From: Penaeicola halotolerans
Lineage (GTDB): Bacteria > Bacteroidota > Bacteroidia > Cytophagales > Cyclobacteriaceae
DNA length: 64,000 nucleotides
Assembly (NCBI RefSeq): GCF_016464625.1
Contig: NZ_JAEAGO010000001.1
Coordinates: 558,001-622,000 of the forward strand
Reading direction: 5' to 3'
The notes below the pieces were generated by a model. That model ran no database searches and was not told the DNA's origin. It saw only the letters and a list, made by a program, of their open reading frames with translations. Below, one piece after another: positions 8,251 to 17,743 of this stretch. The translations under genes were made by a program, and so were the position numbers. The stretch's first letter is position 1. Each line of letters begins with the position of its first letter.

Positions 8251-9084
8251 ATGCAAATCGGTAAATTCAATCAGTTAGAAGTGAGCCACTTGGTGGACTT
8301 TGGTTTATATCTCAATTCAGAAAAGGGGCAAATATTGCTTCCTACCAAATACACTACAGGGGAGGAAAAGCCAGGAGATATCCTCAATGTCTTCATCTAC
8401 ACAGACTCTGAAGATAGGCTAATCGCAACTAATCTGATGCCTAAAGCGCAATTGGATGACTTTGCTTGCTTGACAGTAAAGGCAGTACTACCAATAGGTG
8501 CTTTTATGGACATGGGCTTGGAAAAAGACCTCTTTGTCCCTAAGCAGGAAATGAGCGAGCCGATGAAGGAAGGAGAGCGCTATGTGATCAAGGTTTGTTT
8601 AGACTTCAAAACCAACCGCCTCATTGGCGTGTCAAAGTTAAGGGCATTTCTAAAGCGAGATACAGAGACTCTGAGTGAAGGGCAGCAGGTCAACCTAATG
8701 GTATATAAAAAGACAGATCTAGGCTATCTCTGTCTGATCGATGAGACTTATGAAGGTTTGATCTTCGAAAACCAGGTTTTCAAAAAGCTAAAAATAGGAG
8801 ACAATATTACAGGCTATATCAAACAAGTGCGTGAAGATGGTAAAGTGGACTTGAGTCTGACGCCTATCGGCAAAGCGCGCTTTGGGCAAGGGGCTGATGA
8901 GCTCATGATGGTATTAGAAAAGGCAGGAGGATTCCTGCCTTATACGGACCGTACAGATCCTGAAGTGATCAAAGAGAAGTTGGGGATGAGCAAAAAATTA
9001 TTCAAAGCTTCCCTAGGGAACCTCTATAAAAATAACGTGGTCAAACTACTTCCTGATGGAATTAGTTTGATAGCGGGTGAATAA
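8251..9084 (+). CDS. CvfB-like S1 RNA-binding protein
   Basis: A 277-residue protein of the CvfB/YitL family: consecutive S1-like OB folds (about 1-65, 70-135 and 145-210) followed by a C-terminal winged-helix domain. Visible pieces are AFMDMGLEKDLFVP (S1-type), IGDNITGYIKQVREDGKVDLSL (S1 domain with its typical ending) and the helical tail KEKLGMSKKLFKASLGNLYKNNVV. Family members bind RNA and influence gene expression post-transcriptionally. The frame ends at 9084, directly abutting the convergent gene ending at 9085. Confidence 0.85.
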   Translation: MQIGKFNQLEVSHLVDFGLYLNSEKGQILLPTKYTTGEEKPGDILNVFIYTDSEDRLIATNLMPKAQLDDFACLTVKAVLPIGAFMDMGLEKDLFVPKQEMSEPMKEGERYVIKVCLDFKTNRLIGVSKLRAFLKRDTETLSEGQQVNLMVYKKTDLGYLCLIDETYEGLIFENQVFKKLKIGDNITGYIKQVREDGKVDLSLTPIGKARFGQGADELMMVLEKAGGFLPYTDRTDPEVIKEKLGMSKKLFKASLGNLYKNNVVKLLPDGISLIAGE

Positions 9085-9444
9085 CTATCCCAACTTCAAA
9101 ATATCATTAGGCGACTTACAGAGCACCGCATGATTGTTTTTGACAGCAATGGGCGCCTTGAGCATGTAAGGATGATTGATCAGAATATTGATCCAATCCT
9201 CATCATTAAAGTCATGTCCAGCGATCTTAGCTTGATATTCTGGATGCGCACGGTTGAGAAGGTCTTTAGCCCTAAGTCCTAAAAGATTGAGAAGCGTACG
9301 CCAAGCAGTAGAGGTGAGTCTTTCCTTTTGAAAGTTGAACTCATTTACATGGCGCGTGATCGCATAAGCCATCGCGCGTGTTTGTTTGGATCCATTGCTT
9401 TCGGGAGCATAATAGAAGAAAAGTTCGTTTGGATGCGTTTTCAT
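9085..9444 (-). CDS. ArsC/Spx-like thioredoxin-fold protein lacking the catalytic Cys
   Basis: A 119-residue protein with the arsenate-reductase-like (ArsC/Spx) pattern: FFYYAPESNGSKQTRAMAYA at residues 9-28, TSTAWRTLLNLLG, and AKIAGHDFNDEDWINILINHPYMLKAPIAV near the C-terminus, which matches the conserved 'hP.LikRPi' segment. The position normally holding the redox Cys (CxxS/CxxC near residue 16) reads ESNGSK, so it should not act as a classical arsenate reductase. A regulatory or structural role is possible. It is convergent with the CvfB-like gene with no gap. Confidence 0.7.
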   Translation of the reverse strand: MKTHPNELFFYYAPESNGSKQTRAMAYAITRHVNEFNFQKERLTSTAWRTLLNLLGLRAKDLLNRAHPEYQAKIAGHDFNDEDWINILINHPYMLKAPIAVKNNHAVLCKSPNDILKLG

Positions 9445-9535
9445 AATATGCTAAGTATTTGATGAACAGTTAAATATATGAAATCAAACGCATTAAGTCA
9501 AATATTATTTCATATTTAGTGGGTTAGTCAGAATA

Positions 9536-10045
9536 TTGAATATTCAAATGAGTCAGATAGATATTGAAGATTTTGAAAAATTATCTAAGAGCCATTTTTC
9601 AAGCAATAAAGATTTTATCAAAAAACTAAAAAAGTCGAAACCAAAGACATTGGATGAGACTTTTGAAAGACACCATGATACAGTCTTTGAGCAGATGGAT
9701 TGCCTGACTTGTGCCAATTGTTGCAAGACGACCAGTCCGCTTTTTATCCGTACGGATATAGATAGGCTCGCCAAGACTTTTAGGATGTCTTCTGTGACAT
9801 TTATTGATACGTACTTGAGGGTAGATGAGGAGGGAGACTATGTGCTACAGTCATCACCATGTCCCTTTCTCGGAGAAGATAATAAGTGCCTCGTGTATGA
9901 AGATCGCCCTAAAGCATGTCGTGAATACCCACATACCAATCGCAAGAAAATGCACCAAATTCTCAACCTGACATTGACCAATAGTACAATTTGCCCTGCA
10001 GTGCTACAAGTTCTTAACAACATGCGCAAAGCAGCTGGACAATAA
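9536..10045 (+). CDS. YkgJ family Cys-cluster protein
   Basis: A 169-residue protein of the YkgJ (CxxCxxCC, putative Zn or Fe-S chelating) family. The cluster MDCLTCANCCK (near residue 57) is followed by LQSSPCPFLGEDNKCLVYEDRPKACREYP (about 102-130), which has the family's conserved Cys and Arg-Pro residues, and a last Cys in TICPAV. The start may be Met1 (9536) or Met5 (9548); both precede the same domain. The function of the family is poorly defined, and metal-cluster binding is inferred. Confidence 0.85.
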   Translation: MNIQMSQIDIEDFEKLSKSHFSSNKDFIKKLKKSKPKTLDETFERHHDTVFEQMDCLTCANCCKTTSPLFIRTDIDRLAKTFRMSSVTFIDTYLRVDEEGDYVLQSSPCPFLGEDNKCLVYEDRPKACREYPHTNRKKMHQILNLTLTNSTICPAVLQVLNNMRKAAGQ

Positions 10046-10046
10046 A

Positions 10047-10439
10047 TCAAGGAGAGATCCTATCGATCACGGCTTCATTGGTGATATTGAGACTATTCAT
10101 CCTCAAAAAAAACCTCAAAGGAAACTCGTTGGCTGCTGCATCCTCACACTTTTCAGGAGATGGCTCTAGAAAGTAAATGAATATTTTTTGTTCCTGACTG
10201 ACGAGTTCGATCTCATCTGGTCTTCCCAGTGCCGCAATGATCCCTTTGTTTGTGACGCCTTTGAAGTTTTCTCTGATACGCGTCAATTCTTCTACTTGCT
10301 CTAGTCTTAGTCCGTTACAACCGTATTTATCTTGTTGCCAAGCTGCTAAATCAAGATCCGCTGTGTCTAATTTTTCACCACAGGCACTGATGAAAAGGAT
10401 GAAGAGAATGACTAGGTTACGAAATAAGGCTTTTTGCAT
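10047..10439 (-). CDS. Small lipoprotein, possibly BamE/SmpA-like fold
   Basis: With the start at 10439 the protein is 130 aa and begins with a clear lipoprotein signal ending FISAC (Cys20), so it is probably anchored in the envelope. The segment NKGIIAALGRPDEIELVSQEQKIFIYFLE resembles the BamE/SmpA-type 'eV...lG.P......y.Y' pattern, but this is only suggestive. The gene starts inside the 3' end of the upstream sterol-desaturase-family gene (stop at 10417, 23-base overlap), implying co-transcription. The frame is open 18 codons further upstream, but that would lose the signal-peptide start. Confidence 0.6.
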   Translation of the reverse strand: MQKALFRNLVILFILFISACGEKLDTADLDLAAWQQDKYGCNGLRLEQVEELTRIRENFKGVTNKGIIAALGRPDEIELVSQEQKIFIYFLEPSPEKCEDAAANEFPLRFFLRMNSLNITNEAVIDRISP

Positions 10440-11655
10440 GTTGATTGTAAGAGAATATGACTTTGATGAACCAAAGGTAGGAAATGATCCCATAACCGAT
10501 GACTAAAATGCTGAGATAAGCAGTATCTAATCCACTAATTGGCAGCAATAGATAAAGTAATGCTGCGAAGAGTGCGATGCGAATGCTCTCTAACCAGCGA
10601 AACCACGTTTTGCCTTCAAATACCCCGCTGAAATTAACTGTAGTCCACATGATCATCACAGCTGCGGAGAGTTTTTGTAGAGTGCTAAAATCGCTGAGTT
10701 TGAATAAAAAGAGTGAAGTGAAAAGCAATACCCACAGGTATTGAAAAAGCACATAGGCATTGGCAGTAGGGCTAGAGGGTGTATCAAACTTTCGTTCATC
10801 AGGCCTAGGCTCGTGAGGTGCTCTATAGCCGCCAAGGTAGTCAGGCAGCCATCCTGGTTTCGCAAATACATACCTTAAGCGATCCTTCCAGTGGGGGATC
10901 TGCTTGATCTCTGTACCCATTTGCACATAGTGAGAGACATTGGCCCAGAGTGGATTCCAACTACCTAGTTGTTTGGTGATACCGTAGGTTGGCTTTTCTT
11001 CTTCTTTTTGGAAAGTGCCAAATAAGCGGTCAAAGATGATGAAGGTACCTCCATGGTTTTTATCGATGTACTTTGGATTACGCGCATGGTGTACTCGGTG
11101 ATGGGAAGGGGTGTTGAGGATATATTCCAACCAACCCAGTGACTTGATAGACTCCGTATGGATCCAAAACTGATAGAGTAAATTAATTCCTGATACGATA
11201 ACCAAGCTTACAGGATCAAATCCGATAAAAGCGAGCGGTAAGTAAAAGAAAAATGTCCAGATCACTTGTGTAGAGCTTTGTCTCAAAGCCACACTTAGAT
11301 TATATTCCTCACTTTGGTGGTGGACACTATGACCACCCCAGAAGAGGTTGACCTCATGACTCATGCGGTGCGCCCAGTAATAGCAGAAATCATAGAGCAA
11401 AAAGAGCAAGCTGATCGTCCAGATATTGTTAGGAATTTTAGTGATCGACCAAAACTCATAGAAATAGGTGTAAATCCCGATAGATAATACTTTCAAGAAT
11501 GCTCCAGATACTTGGGAGACTACGCCACAGTTGATATTGGTAATGGCATCATTGAGCCGATAACTTTCGTGTTTTTGTAGGCGATGTACGACCAATTCTA
11601 TCCCCATGAGGATAAAATAAATCGGAATCGCGATAACTACTGGACTGAGGTTCAT
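10417..11655 (-). CDS. Sterol desaturase / fatty acid hydroxylase family membrane protein
   Basis: A 412-residue integral membrane protein of the di-iron fatty acid hydroxylase superfamily. The histidine clusters are visible in order: HRMSH (about 96-100), HSVHH (about 109-113) and HHRVHHARN (about 185-193). Flanking hydrophobic helices lie at about 5-20, 40-60, 80-95 and 125-150, and a second hydrophobic domain with several helices lies at about 300-410. Members oxidise lipids or sterol-like substrates; the actual substrate is unknown. Its 3' end overlaps the following small lipoprotein gene. Confidence 0.87.
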   Translation of the reverse strand: MNLSPVVIAIPIYFILMGIELVVHRLQKHESYRLNDAITNINCGVVSQVSGAFLKVLSIGIYTYFYEFWSITKIPNNIWTISLLFLLYDFCYYWAHRMSHEVNLFWGGHSVHHQSEEYNLSVALRQSSTQVIWTFFFYLPLAFIGFDPVSLVIVSGINLLYQFWIHTESIKSLGWLEYILNTPSHHRVHHARNPKYIDKNHGGTFIIFDRLFGTFQKEEEKPTYGITKQLGSWNPLWANVSHYVQMGTEIKQIPHWKDRLRYVFAKPGWLPDYLGGYRAPHEPRPDERKFDTPSSPTANAYVLFQYLWVLLFTSLFLFKLSDFSTLQKLSAAVMIMWTTVNFSGVFEGKTWFRWLESIRIALFAALLYLLLPISGLDTAYLSILVIGYGIISYLWFIKVIFSYNQHAKSLIS

Positions 11656-11744
11656 GTTTTTGTGTACTAGGAATCAAATAACTAGATGTGACAAGTTATG
11701 TTATTTAGCTTTTCACTAAAACTCTTCCTACGAAAATATTTATA

Positions 11745-12254
11745 TTGCGCTCAAAATACCCACATCTCATGGACAAAATAGCAAAAGCCCTTCATACATT
11801 TTCCCTGTTGATTTTCATCGTTTATTTATTGTACAGCTATGCGGGATTGCCTGATCCTGTAGGCTATGATTTTGATACCAATGGACTGCCATTGAGCACC
11901 TTGAGCAAGACCGTTTATTTCTACTCAGCACTTGGCATCTTTATCTTATTCAATTTGATTTTCCTTGTTTTAGGCAGAGGAATAGAAGCCAATGTATTCA
12001 AGTCACTCAAGCAATACATCGGAGTGGATTATGCCTTTAAGAAAAATTTGATTTCATGGATATACAGTTTCGGGGGGATCTTGAATTTCTTCTTAGCGAT
12101 CATCCTCTTCTTTTTCTCTTTACTCAATACCACGGAGAGTTTTGATATCAACTACTTCACTTGGCTGATCTATGTCGGTCCTATATTATTTACCGTTTGG
12201 ATAGTAATGCTTTTTTCTATTTTCTTCAAGAAGGTAAAAAGTATGACAGTTTGA
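11745..12254 (+). CDS. Membrane protein, four predicted helices
   Basis: A 169-residue protein with hydrophobic stretches near 17-35, 60-80, 105-130 and 140-160. It resembles DUF1648-type small membrane proteins (LPDPVGYDFDTNGLPLSTLSK after the first helix), but I cannot assign a family firmly. The start may be Met1 (11745) or Met9 (11769, MDKIAKALHTF). It stands alone, 74 bases upstream of the parE reading frame. Confidence 0.6.
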   Translation: MRSKYPHLMDKIAKALHTFSLLIFIVYLLYSYAGLPDPVGYDFDTNGLPLSTLSKTVYFYSALGIFILFNLIFLVLGRGIEANVFKSLKQYIGVDYAFKKNLISWIYSFGGILNFFLAIILFFFSLLNTTESFDINYFTWLIYVGPILFTVWIVMLFSIFFKKVKSMTV

Positions 12255-12352
12255 GTCGTAGTTCGATCTATTTCAAAAAAATCCTTTATATTCAATCGAC
12301 CTTTTGAGCATCGGCTTGAAAGGCTTATTTGAACGCATTTCTATTCAATACC

Positions 12353-14257
12353 ATGGCAGAAGAAAACATACAATATACCGAAGATAGTATACGCTCGCTT
12401 GACTGGAGAGAGCATATTCGGCTCCGTCCGGGGATGTATATCGGTAAGTTGGGAGATGGCTCAGCACAAGACGATGGGATCTATGTGTTGGTCAAAGAAA
12501 TCATCGATAACTCCATAGATGAGTTTGTGATGGGCAATGGCCGCACGATAGAAGTTAAAATTAGTGAGCACAAGGTAGAAATCAGAGATTACGGTAGGGG
12601 GATTCCTTTGGGAAAAGTCATTGACTGTGTATCTAAAATCAATACAGGAGGTAAGTACGACTCTAAAGCTTTCCAAAAGTCTGTTGGTCTTAATGGAGTA
12701 GGTACCAAAGCTACCAATGCCCTCTCCGATTACTTCAAAGTACAGTCCTTTAGAGATGGTCAGACGAAGATGGCGGAGTTTGAAAAAGGCGTACTCATCA
12801 ATGACGCTCCGATAGAAGCTAGCTCACAGCGCAATGGTACACTGGTTACTTTCCGTCCAGACAATACCATTTTTAAGAATTATCACTTCATTCCTGAGTA
12901 TCTAGAGAATCAAATCTGGAACTATGCTTATCTAAATGCTGGTCTCACAATCAACTTTAATGGGCAAAAGTACCACTCTGAAAATGGCTTGCTTGACCTG
13001 CTTCGCAGAAAAGTAGATGAGGAGTCTGCACGCTATCCGATCATCCATCTCAAGGGAGAAGATATCGAGATCTCCATGACGCACTCCAATCAATATGGGG
13101 AGGAATACTACTCATTTGTCAATGGTCAGTACACTACCCAAGGAGGTACGCACTTGGCAGTCTTCAGGGAAGCGGTAGTGAAGACGATCAGAGATTTTTA
13201 CAAGAAAGACTTTGATGCCTCTGACATCAGGGCAAGTATCGTAGCAGCGATCTCTGTGAGAGTGCAAGAGCCTGTATTTGAATCACAAACTAAGACGAAA
13301 CTAGGTTCACAGAGTGTAGGCCCTGATGGTCCAACCATGCGTACTTTCGTCAATGACTTTATCAAAAAAGCACTTGACGACTATCTCCACAAACACCAAG
13401 ATGCTGCAGATGCCCTGCTCAAGCGTATCCTCCAGTCTGAGCGTGAGCGCAAGGACATCGCAGGGATCAAGAAACTAGCCAATGAGCGTGCTAAGAAAGC
13501 TAACCTGCACAACAAGAAGCTGAGAGATTGCCGTGTACACTATGATGATCCAAAGGCGGATGAGGATGCTAAGAATAATACCATGCTCTTCCTCACAGAA
13601 GGGGATTCTGCTTCTGGTTCCATCACCAAGTCTAGGGATGTACAGACACAGGCGGTCTTTTCCCTCAGAGGTAAGCCACTCAACTGCTATGGCATGACCA
13701 AGAAGGTTGTGTATGAAAATGAAGAATTTAACTTGCTTCAACACGCACTCAATATAGAAGATGGTATAGAGAATCTGCGCTATAGAAAGATCGTAATCGC
13801 TACGGATGCCGATGTCGATGGGATGCACATCAGGCTTTTGATCATGACTTATTTCTTGCAGTTTTTCCCTGATCTGGTCAAAAATGGTCACCTGTACATC
13901 TTGGAGACACCACTCTTTAGGGTGCGAAATAAAAAGGAGACGATCTATTGCTATACCGATGAGGAGCGTCAGCGGGCGATCCACAAGTTGGGAAGTAAGC
14001 CTGAGATCACACGATTCAAAGGACTAGGAGAGATTTCTCCAGGGGAGTTTGCAGACTTCATTGGAGAGAATATTCGCCTAGAACCGATCATTTTGAGAAA
14101 GGAAACCAAAATAGCTGATTTGCTCACTTTCTATATGGGTAAGAATACGCCTGACAGACAGAACTTCATCATTGATAACTTAAAGGTAGAAAAGGATGTG
14201 GTGCATGATCCTGCTGATAAAATAGTAGCGGAGGATGAAGAGATCGAAGCAGCTTGA
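12353..14257 (+). CDS. parE: DNA topoisomerase IV subunit B (type IIA, GyrB/ParE family)
   Basis: ATPase subunit of topoisomerase IV, which decatenates and relaxes DNA with ParC. Visible are the GHKL ATPase motifs ([17 protein letters not shown] with the catalytic Glu, then RDYGRGIPL and the loop [14 protein letters not shown]), the transducer domain, and the TOPRIM region with [12 protein letters not shown] and [22 protein letters not shown] follows near the C-terminus. The length of 634 aa fits ParE. I start at 12353 ([11 protein letters not shown]); the frame is open eight codons upstream. It is followed by parC 31 bases later. It is called ParE rather than GyrB because of the pairing with a ParC-like subunit. 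Confidence 0.93.
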   Translation: MAEENIQYTEDSIRSLDWREHIRLRPGMYIGKLGDGSAQDDGIYVLVKEIIDNSIDEFVMGNGRTIEVKISEHKVEIRDYGRGIPLGKVIDCVSKINTGGKYDSKAFQKSVGLNGVGTKATNALSDYFKVQSFRDGQTKMAEFEKGVLINDAPIEASSQRNGTLVTFRPDNTIFKNYHFIPEYLENQIWNYAYLNAGLTINFNGQKYHSENGLLDLLRRKVDEESARYPIIHLKGEDIEISMTHSNQYGEEYYSFVNGQYTTQGGTHLAVFREAVVKTIRDFYKKDFDASDIRASIVAAISVRVQEPVFESQTKTKLGSQSVGPDGPTMRTFVNDFIKKALDDYLHKHQDAADALLKRILQSERERKDIAGIKKLANERAKKANLHNKKLRDCRVHYDDPKADEDAKNNTMLFLTEGDSASGSITKSRDVQTQAVFSLRGKPLNCYGMTKKVVYENEEFNLLQHALNIEDGIENLRYRKIVIATDADVDGMHIRLLIMTYFLQFFPDLVKNGHLYILETPLFRVRNKKETIYCYTDEERQRAIHKLGSKPEITRFKGLGEISPGEFADFIGENIRLEPIILRKETKIADLLTFYMGKNTPDRQNFIIDNLKVEKDVVHDPADKIVAEDEEIEAA

Positions 14258-14288
14258 TTTTTTGACCTAGTAATAAGATATAATCAAC

Positions 14289-16925
14289 ATGAGTGAATTA
14301 GATAATAACCAACCTGAAGAAGAGAAAAACGACAGTTTACATGATTCACTGCCAGTGACAGGGATGTATGAAAACTGGTTTTTAGACTATGCCTCGTATG
14401 TTATTTTGGAGCGTGCTGTTCCTGCGATAGAGGATGGTCTCAAGCCTGTGCAGCGTAGAATTCTGCATGCGATGAAGGAGATGGATGACGGTCGATACAA
14501 CAAAGTAGCGAACATCATCGGTCAGTCCATGCAATATCACCCACATGGTGATGCTTCTATCGGTGATGCCATGGTCAATATGGGCCAAAAGGAGCTATTG
14601 ATTGATACGCAAGGTAACTGGGGTGATATCAGAACGGGAGATGGTGCAGCAGCTTCTCGATACATAGAGGCTAGGCTATCTAAATTTGCGCTCGATGTGG
14701 TCTTTAACCCTCAGACTACTAAGTGGCAGCTATCTTATGATGGTAGAAAGAAAGAACCTATCACTCTTCCAGTAAAGTTTCCATTGCTACTGGCGCAAGG
14801 GGTTGAAGGTATCGCAGTAGGTTTATCTACTAAAGTACTTCCACATAACTTCTGCGAACTGATCCAAGCGTCTATAGATTTACTCAAAGGAAAGCGAGTC
14901 AATATTTTCCCAGACTTCCCTACAGGTGGTCAGGCAGACTTTTCGGAATATAATGAAGGCCTAAGAGGTAGTAGAGTAAAGGTGCGTGCTAAGATCGAAG
15001 AAGCAGATAATAAGACGCTTCTGATTAAAGACATCCCATTTGGCACGACTACTACAGGTTTGATAGAGTCTATCATCAAGGCCAATGACAAAGGTAAGAT
15101 CAAGATCAAAAAGGTAGTAGATAATACTGCTAAGGATGTAGAGATCGCTATTCAGTTAGCACCAGGTACGTCTCCTGATATCACGATAGATGCGCTTTAT
15201 GCCTTCACAGACTGTGAAGTATCCATATCGCCTAATGCCTGCGTGATCATTGACGATAAGCCTGTTTTCATTGGTGTCAATGATATCCTCAAGTACAATA
15301 CCCAACAAACTGTTAGTCTACTCACACAGGAGCTTGAGATTAGAAAGGGTGAGCTTTTAGAAAAGTTGCTTTTCTCCTCTTTGGAAAAAATATTTATAGA
15401 AAATAGAATCTATAGAGACATAGAAGAGTGTGAAACTTGGGAAGCAGTCTTGCAGACTATAGATCAAGGATTGACACCTTACAAGCCACAGTTCTATCGA
15501 GAGATCACCCAAGAGGACATCATCAAGTTGACAGAGATCAAGATCAAGCGTATTTCTAAGTTTGATGCTTTCAAGGCTGATGAACTCATGAAGCGCTTGG
15601 AAGATGAGCTGGCAGAAGTCAATCATCACCTAGCGAATATCACAGATTATGCTATTGACTACTACAAAGGCCTGCTCACGAAGTATGGTAAAGGTAGAGA
15701 ACGTAAGACGGAGATCAAGGCATTTGATACCATTGCAGCGAGTGCTGTGGCTGCTAATAATCAAAAACTTTATATCAATAGAGCGGATGGTTTCATTGGC
15801 TATGGTCTGAAAAAGGATGAGTTTGTCACTGACTGTTCGGATATCGATGATGTCATCGTCTTTAGAAGAGATGGTGTTTGCCTGGTCACTAAGATTCAAG
15901 AAAAGGTCTTTGTTGGTAAGGACATTCTCTATGCTGGTATCTTCCGAAAAGGAGATGAGCGCATGGTGTACAACCTCATCTACCTAGATGGACAGTCTGG
16001 CAAGACTATGGTGAAGCGTTTTCAAATCCTTGGTGTCACAAGGGATAAGGAGTATGACCTGACCAAGGGGACTAAAGGCTCTAAAGTCATGTACCTTACC
16101 GCCAATCCAAATGGTGAGGCAGAGATTGTCACAGTATTCTTGACCGCAGGTGCTAAGGCACGTATCAAGGTATTTGATTTTGACTTTGCTACCATAGAGA
16201 TCAAGGGTCGTGGTGCGGGAGGTAATATCCTAACTAAGTATCCTGTGAGAAAGATCCAACTCAAGATGGAAGGTGCTTCTACACTTGGAGGACTTGATAT
16301 CTACTACGATGAGTCTATCGGCCGACTAAACACAGACCAAAGAGGTAGACATTTGGGCAACTTCTTAGGCAATGATCAGATCATTGTATTCTACAAGAAT
16401 GGAGAGTATGAAATCACTTCTTACGAATTGACTAACCGATACGAAGCGGAGCAAATCCAGCTGATAGAGAAGTTTGATCCTGAGGCTGTGGTGTCAGCAG
16501 TTTATTTCGATGGGGCTAGTAAAAACTATTATGTAAAACGTTTTCTCATTGAGACTTCTACTGCCAATAAGAAGTTTAACTTCATCAGTGAGGCAAGAAA
16601 CTCTAAACTCATGGTGGTCTCAACAGATAAGCAGGCGCAGATCGAGGTGTCTGTCATAAAGGGTAAAGAGAAAATCAAAGAAACCAATGAGTATGATGTA
16701 GACATGCTGATCGATGTCAAAGGTTGGAAAGCAGTAGGAAACAAGCTATCGATCCATGAAGTGAAATCAGTGAAGCTCATACCATCCAAGAAAGAAACTC
16801 CTGCACCAAGTCCTAAAACGGGTGGTGCAGATAGTTCGGATAACGCAGGGTTTGGTGTAGGTCAAACGATTAGTTTAGACCTTAGAAAGCCAGATGGGGA
16901 AGATAGCCAACCAGAATTGTTTTAA
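14289..16925 (+). CDS. parC: DNA topoisomerase IV subunit A
   Basis: DNA-breakage/reunion subunit of topoisomerase IV, 878 aa. The N-terminal winged-helix domain has the characteristic VQRRILHAMKEM and the catalytic tyrosine in AASRYIEARLSKFA. The tower and coiled-coil regions follow, and then a C-terminal beta-pinwheel domain (about 500-830). The extreme C-terminus is low-complexity with KKETPAPSPKTGGADSS. It directly follows parE and its stop codon overlaps the start of the methyltransferase gene by one base (TAATG), so the three genes probably form one transcript. Confidence 0.93.
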   Translation: MSELDNNQPEEEKNDSLHDSLPVTGMYENWFLDYASYVILERAVPAIEDGLKPVQRRILHAMKEMDDGRYNKVANIIGQSMQYHPHGDASIGDAMVNMGQKELLIDTQGNWGDIRTGDGAAASRYIEARLSKFALDVVFNPQTTKWQLSYDGRKKEPITLPVKFPLLLAQGVEGIAVGLSTKVLPHNFCELIQASIDLLKGKRVNIFPDFPTGGQADFSEYNEGLRGSRVKVRAKIEEADNKTLLIKDIPFGTTTTGLIESIIKANDKGKIKIKKVVDNTAKDVEIAIQLAPGTSPDITIDALYAFTDCEVSISPNACVIIDDKPVFIGVNDILKYNTQQTVSLLTQELEIRKGELLEKLLFSSLEKIFIENRIYRDIEECETWEAVLQTIDQGLTPYKPQFYREITQEDIIKLTEIKIKRISKFDAFKADELMKRLEDELAEVNHHLANITDYAIDYYKGLLTKYGKGRERKTEIKAFDTIAASAVAANNQKLYINRADGFIGYGLKKDEFVTDCSDIDDVIVFRRDGVCLVTKIQEKVFVGKDILYAGIFRKGDERMVYNLIYLDGQSGKTMVKRFQILGVTRDKEYDLTKGTKGSKVMYLTANPNGEAEIVTVFLTAGAKARIKVFDFDFATIEIKGRGAGGNILTKYPVRKIQLKMEGASTLGGLDIYYDESIGRLNTDQRGRHLGNFLGNDQIIVFYKNGEYEITSYELTNRYEAEQIQLIEKFDPEAVVSAVYFDGASKNYYVKRFLIETSTANKKFNFISEARNSKLMVVSTDKQAQIEVSVIKGKEKIKETNEYDVDMLIDVKGWKAVGNKLSIHEVKSVKLIPSKKETPAPSPKTGGADSSDNAGFGVGQTISLDLRKPDGEDSQPELF

Positions 16926-17629
16926 TGGATAGACCAGATAAAGTAGATCCTGCGCTGATCGAATACTTGGCGCAATACGTCACTGATCATAAAAAGCAAA
17001 AGATAGAAGAGGTACTGGCTCAGCGTAGCCGGTATCTCACAGTAGTGTTGGAGGATATTTACAAACCACACAATGCCAGTGCCGTGTTGAGGACTTGTGA
17101 CTGTTTTGGTGTACAAGATATTCATATCATAGAAGGCAAAGAAGGCTATAAAGTCAATCCATATGTGACCAGAGGTGCTGCTCAGTGGTTGACACTGCAT
17201 CAGTATCCTATGAGCGATCAGTCTAATGTCACTACATGTTTTGATAAGTTACGTGCCTCAGGGTATAAGATTTTAGCGACTTCTCCAGTGGCTGATAGTC
17301 AACCTTTAGCAGATATTATCCCTGATCAAAAGATCGCTTTAGTTTTTGGTAATGAGCATGCAGGCGTCAGTGAGGAAGTGATCGCTCAGGCTGATGGACT
17401 GGTATACGTGCCGATGAGAGGCTTTACAGAGAGTTTTAATATCTCAGTGACTGCTGCGATTTGCCTTTCTGAGCTACAGCGTAAGCTTGACTTGATGCCA
17501 GAGATTGATACTTTTTTAACAGAAGAAGAAAAGCAAGCACTCCGCCAAGAGTGGTATTTTGAGATTGTTAAACATGCACCTACACATTTGAAGGCTTTTT
17601 ACAAGAATCAATTGAAATCAAAAGATTGA
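16925..17629 (+). CDS. trmH: SPOUT tRNA/rRNA 2'-O-methyltransferase, TrmH-like
   Basis: A 234-residue SPOUT methyltransferase, probably forming Gm18 in tRNA. Motif 1 is HNASAVLRTCDCFGVQDIHII. Motif 2 is ALVFGNEHAGVSEEVI, and motif 3 is VYVPMRGFTESFNISVTAAICL with the conserved FxESxNxSxA pattern. The C-terminal helix (KQALRQEWYFEIVKHAP) is typical of TrmH. The ATG at 16925 overlaps the parC stop as TAATG, which suggests translational coupling. TrmH and other 2'-O-methyltransferases are hard to tell apart by eye, so the tRNA target is inferred. Confidence 0.85.
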   Translation: MDRPDKVDPALIEYLAQYVTDHKKQKIEEVLAQRSRYLTVVLEDIYKPHNASAVLRTCDCFGVQDIHIIEGKEGYKVNPYVTRGAAQWLTLHQYPMSDQSNVTTCFDKLRASGYKILATSPVADSQPLADIIPDQKIALVFGNEHAGVSEEVIAQADGLVYVPMRGFTESFNISVTAAICLSELQRKLDLMPEIDTFLTEEEKQALRQEWYFEIVKHAPTHLKAFYKNQLKSKD

Positions 17630-17672
17630 GTAAAGTAGATTCTTTGTCCTTAATATTTCGCATTGCAGCGTG

Positions 17673-17726
17673 ATATTTGCATATTTGCGCTATTCTATAG
17701 GTCACCTGTTTGTTTAGGTGATTTTT
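17673..17726 (+). promoter_or_regulatory. thrS upstream region: candidate promoter plus hairpin with T-run
   Basis: Two overlapping TATTTGC-like elements near 17673-17691 resemble Bacteroidota -7 boxes. Just downstream TCACCT (17702-17707) pairs with AGGTGA (17716-17721) and is followed by TTTTT (17722-17726), ending 17 bases before the thrS ATG. The hairpin may terminate the parE-parC-trmH transcript, attenuate thrS, or do both. Confidence 0.45.
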
Positions 17727-17743
17727 CATTCAAAGATTAAAAC

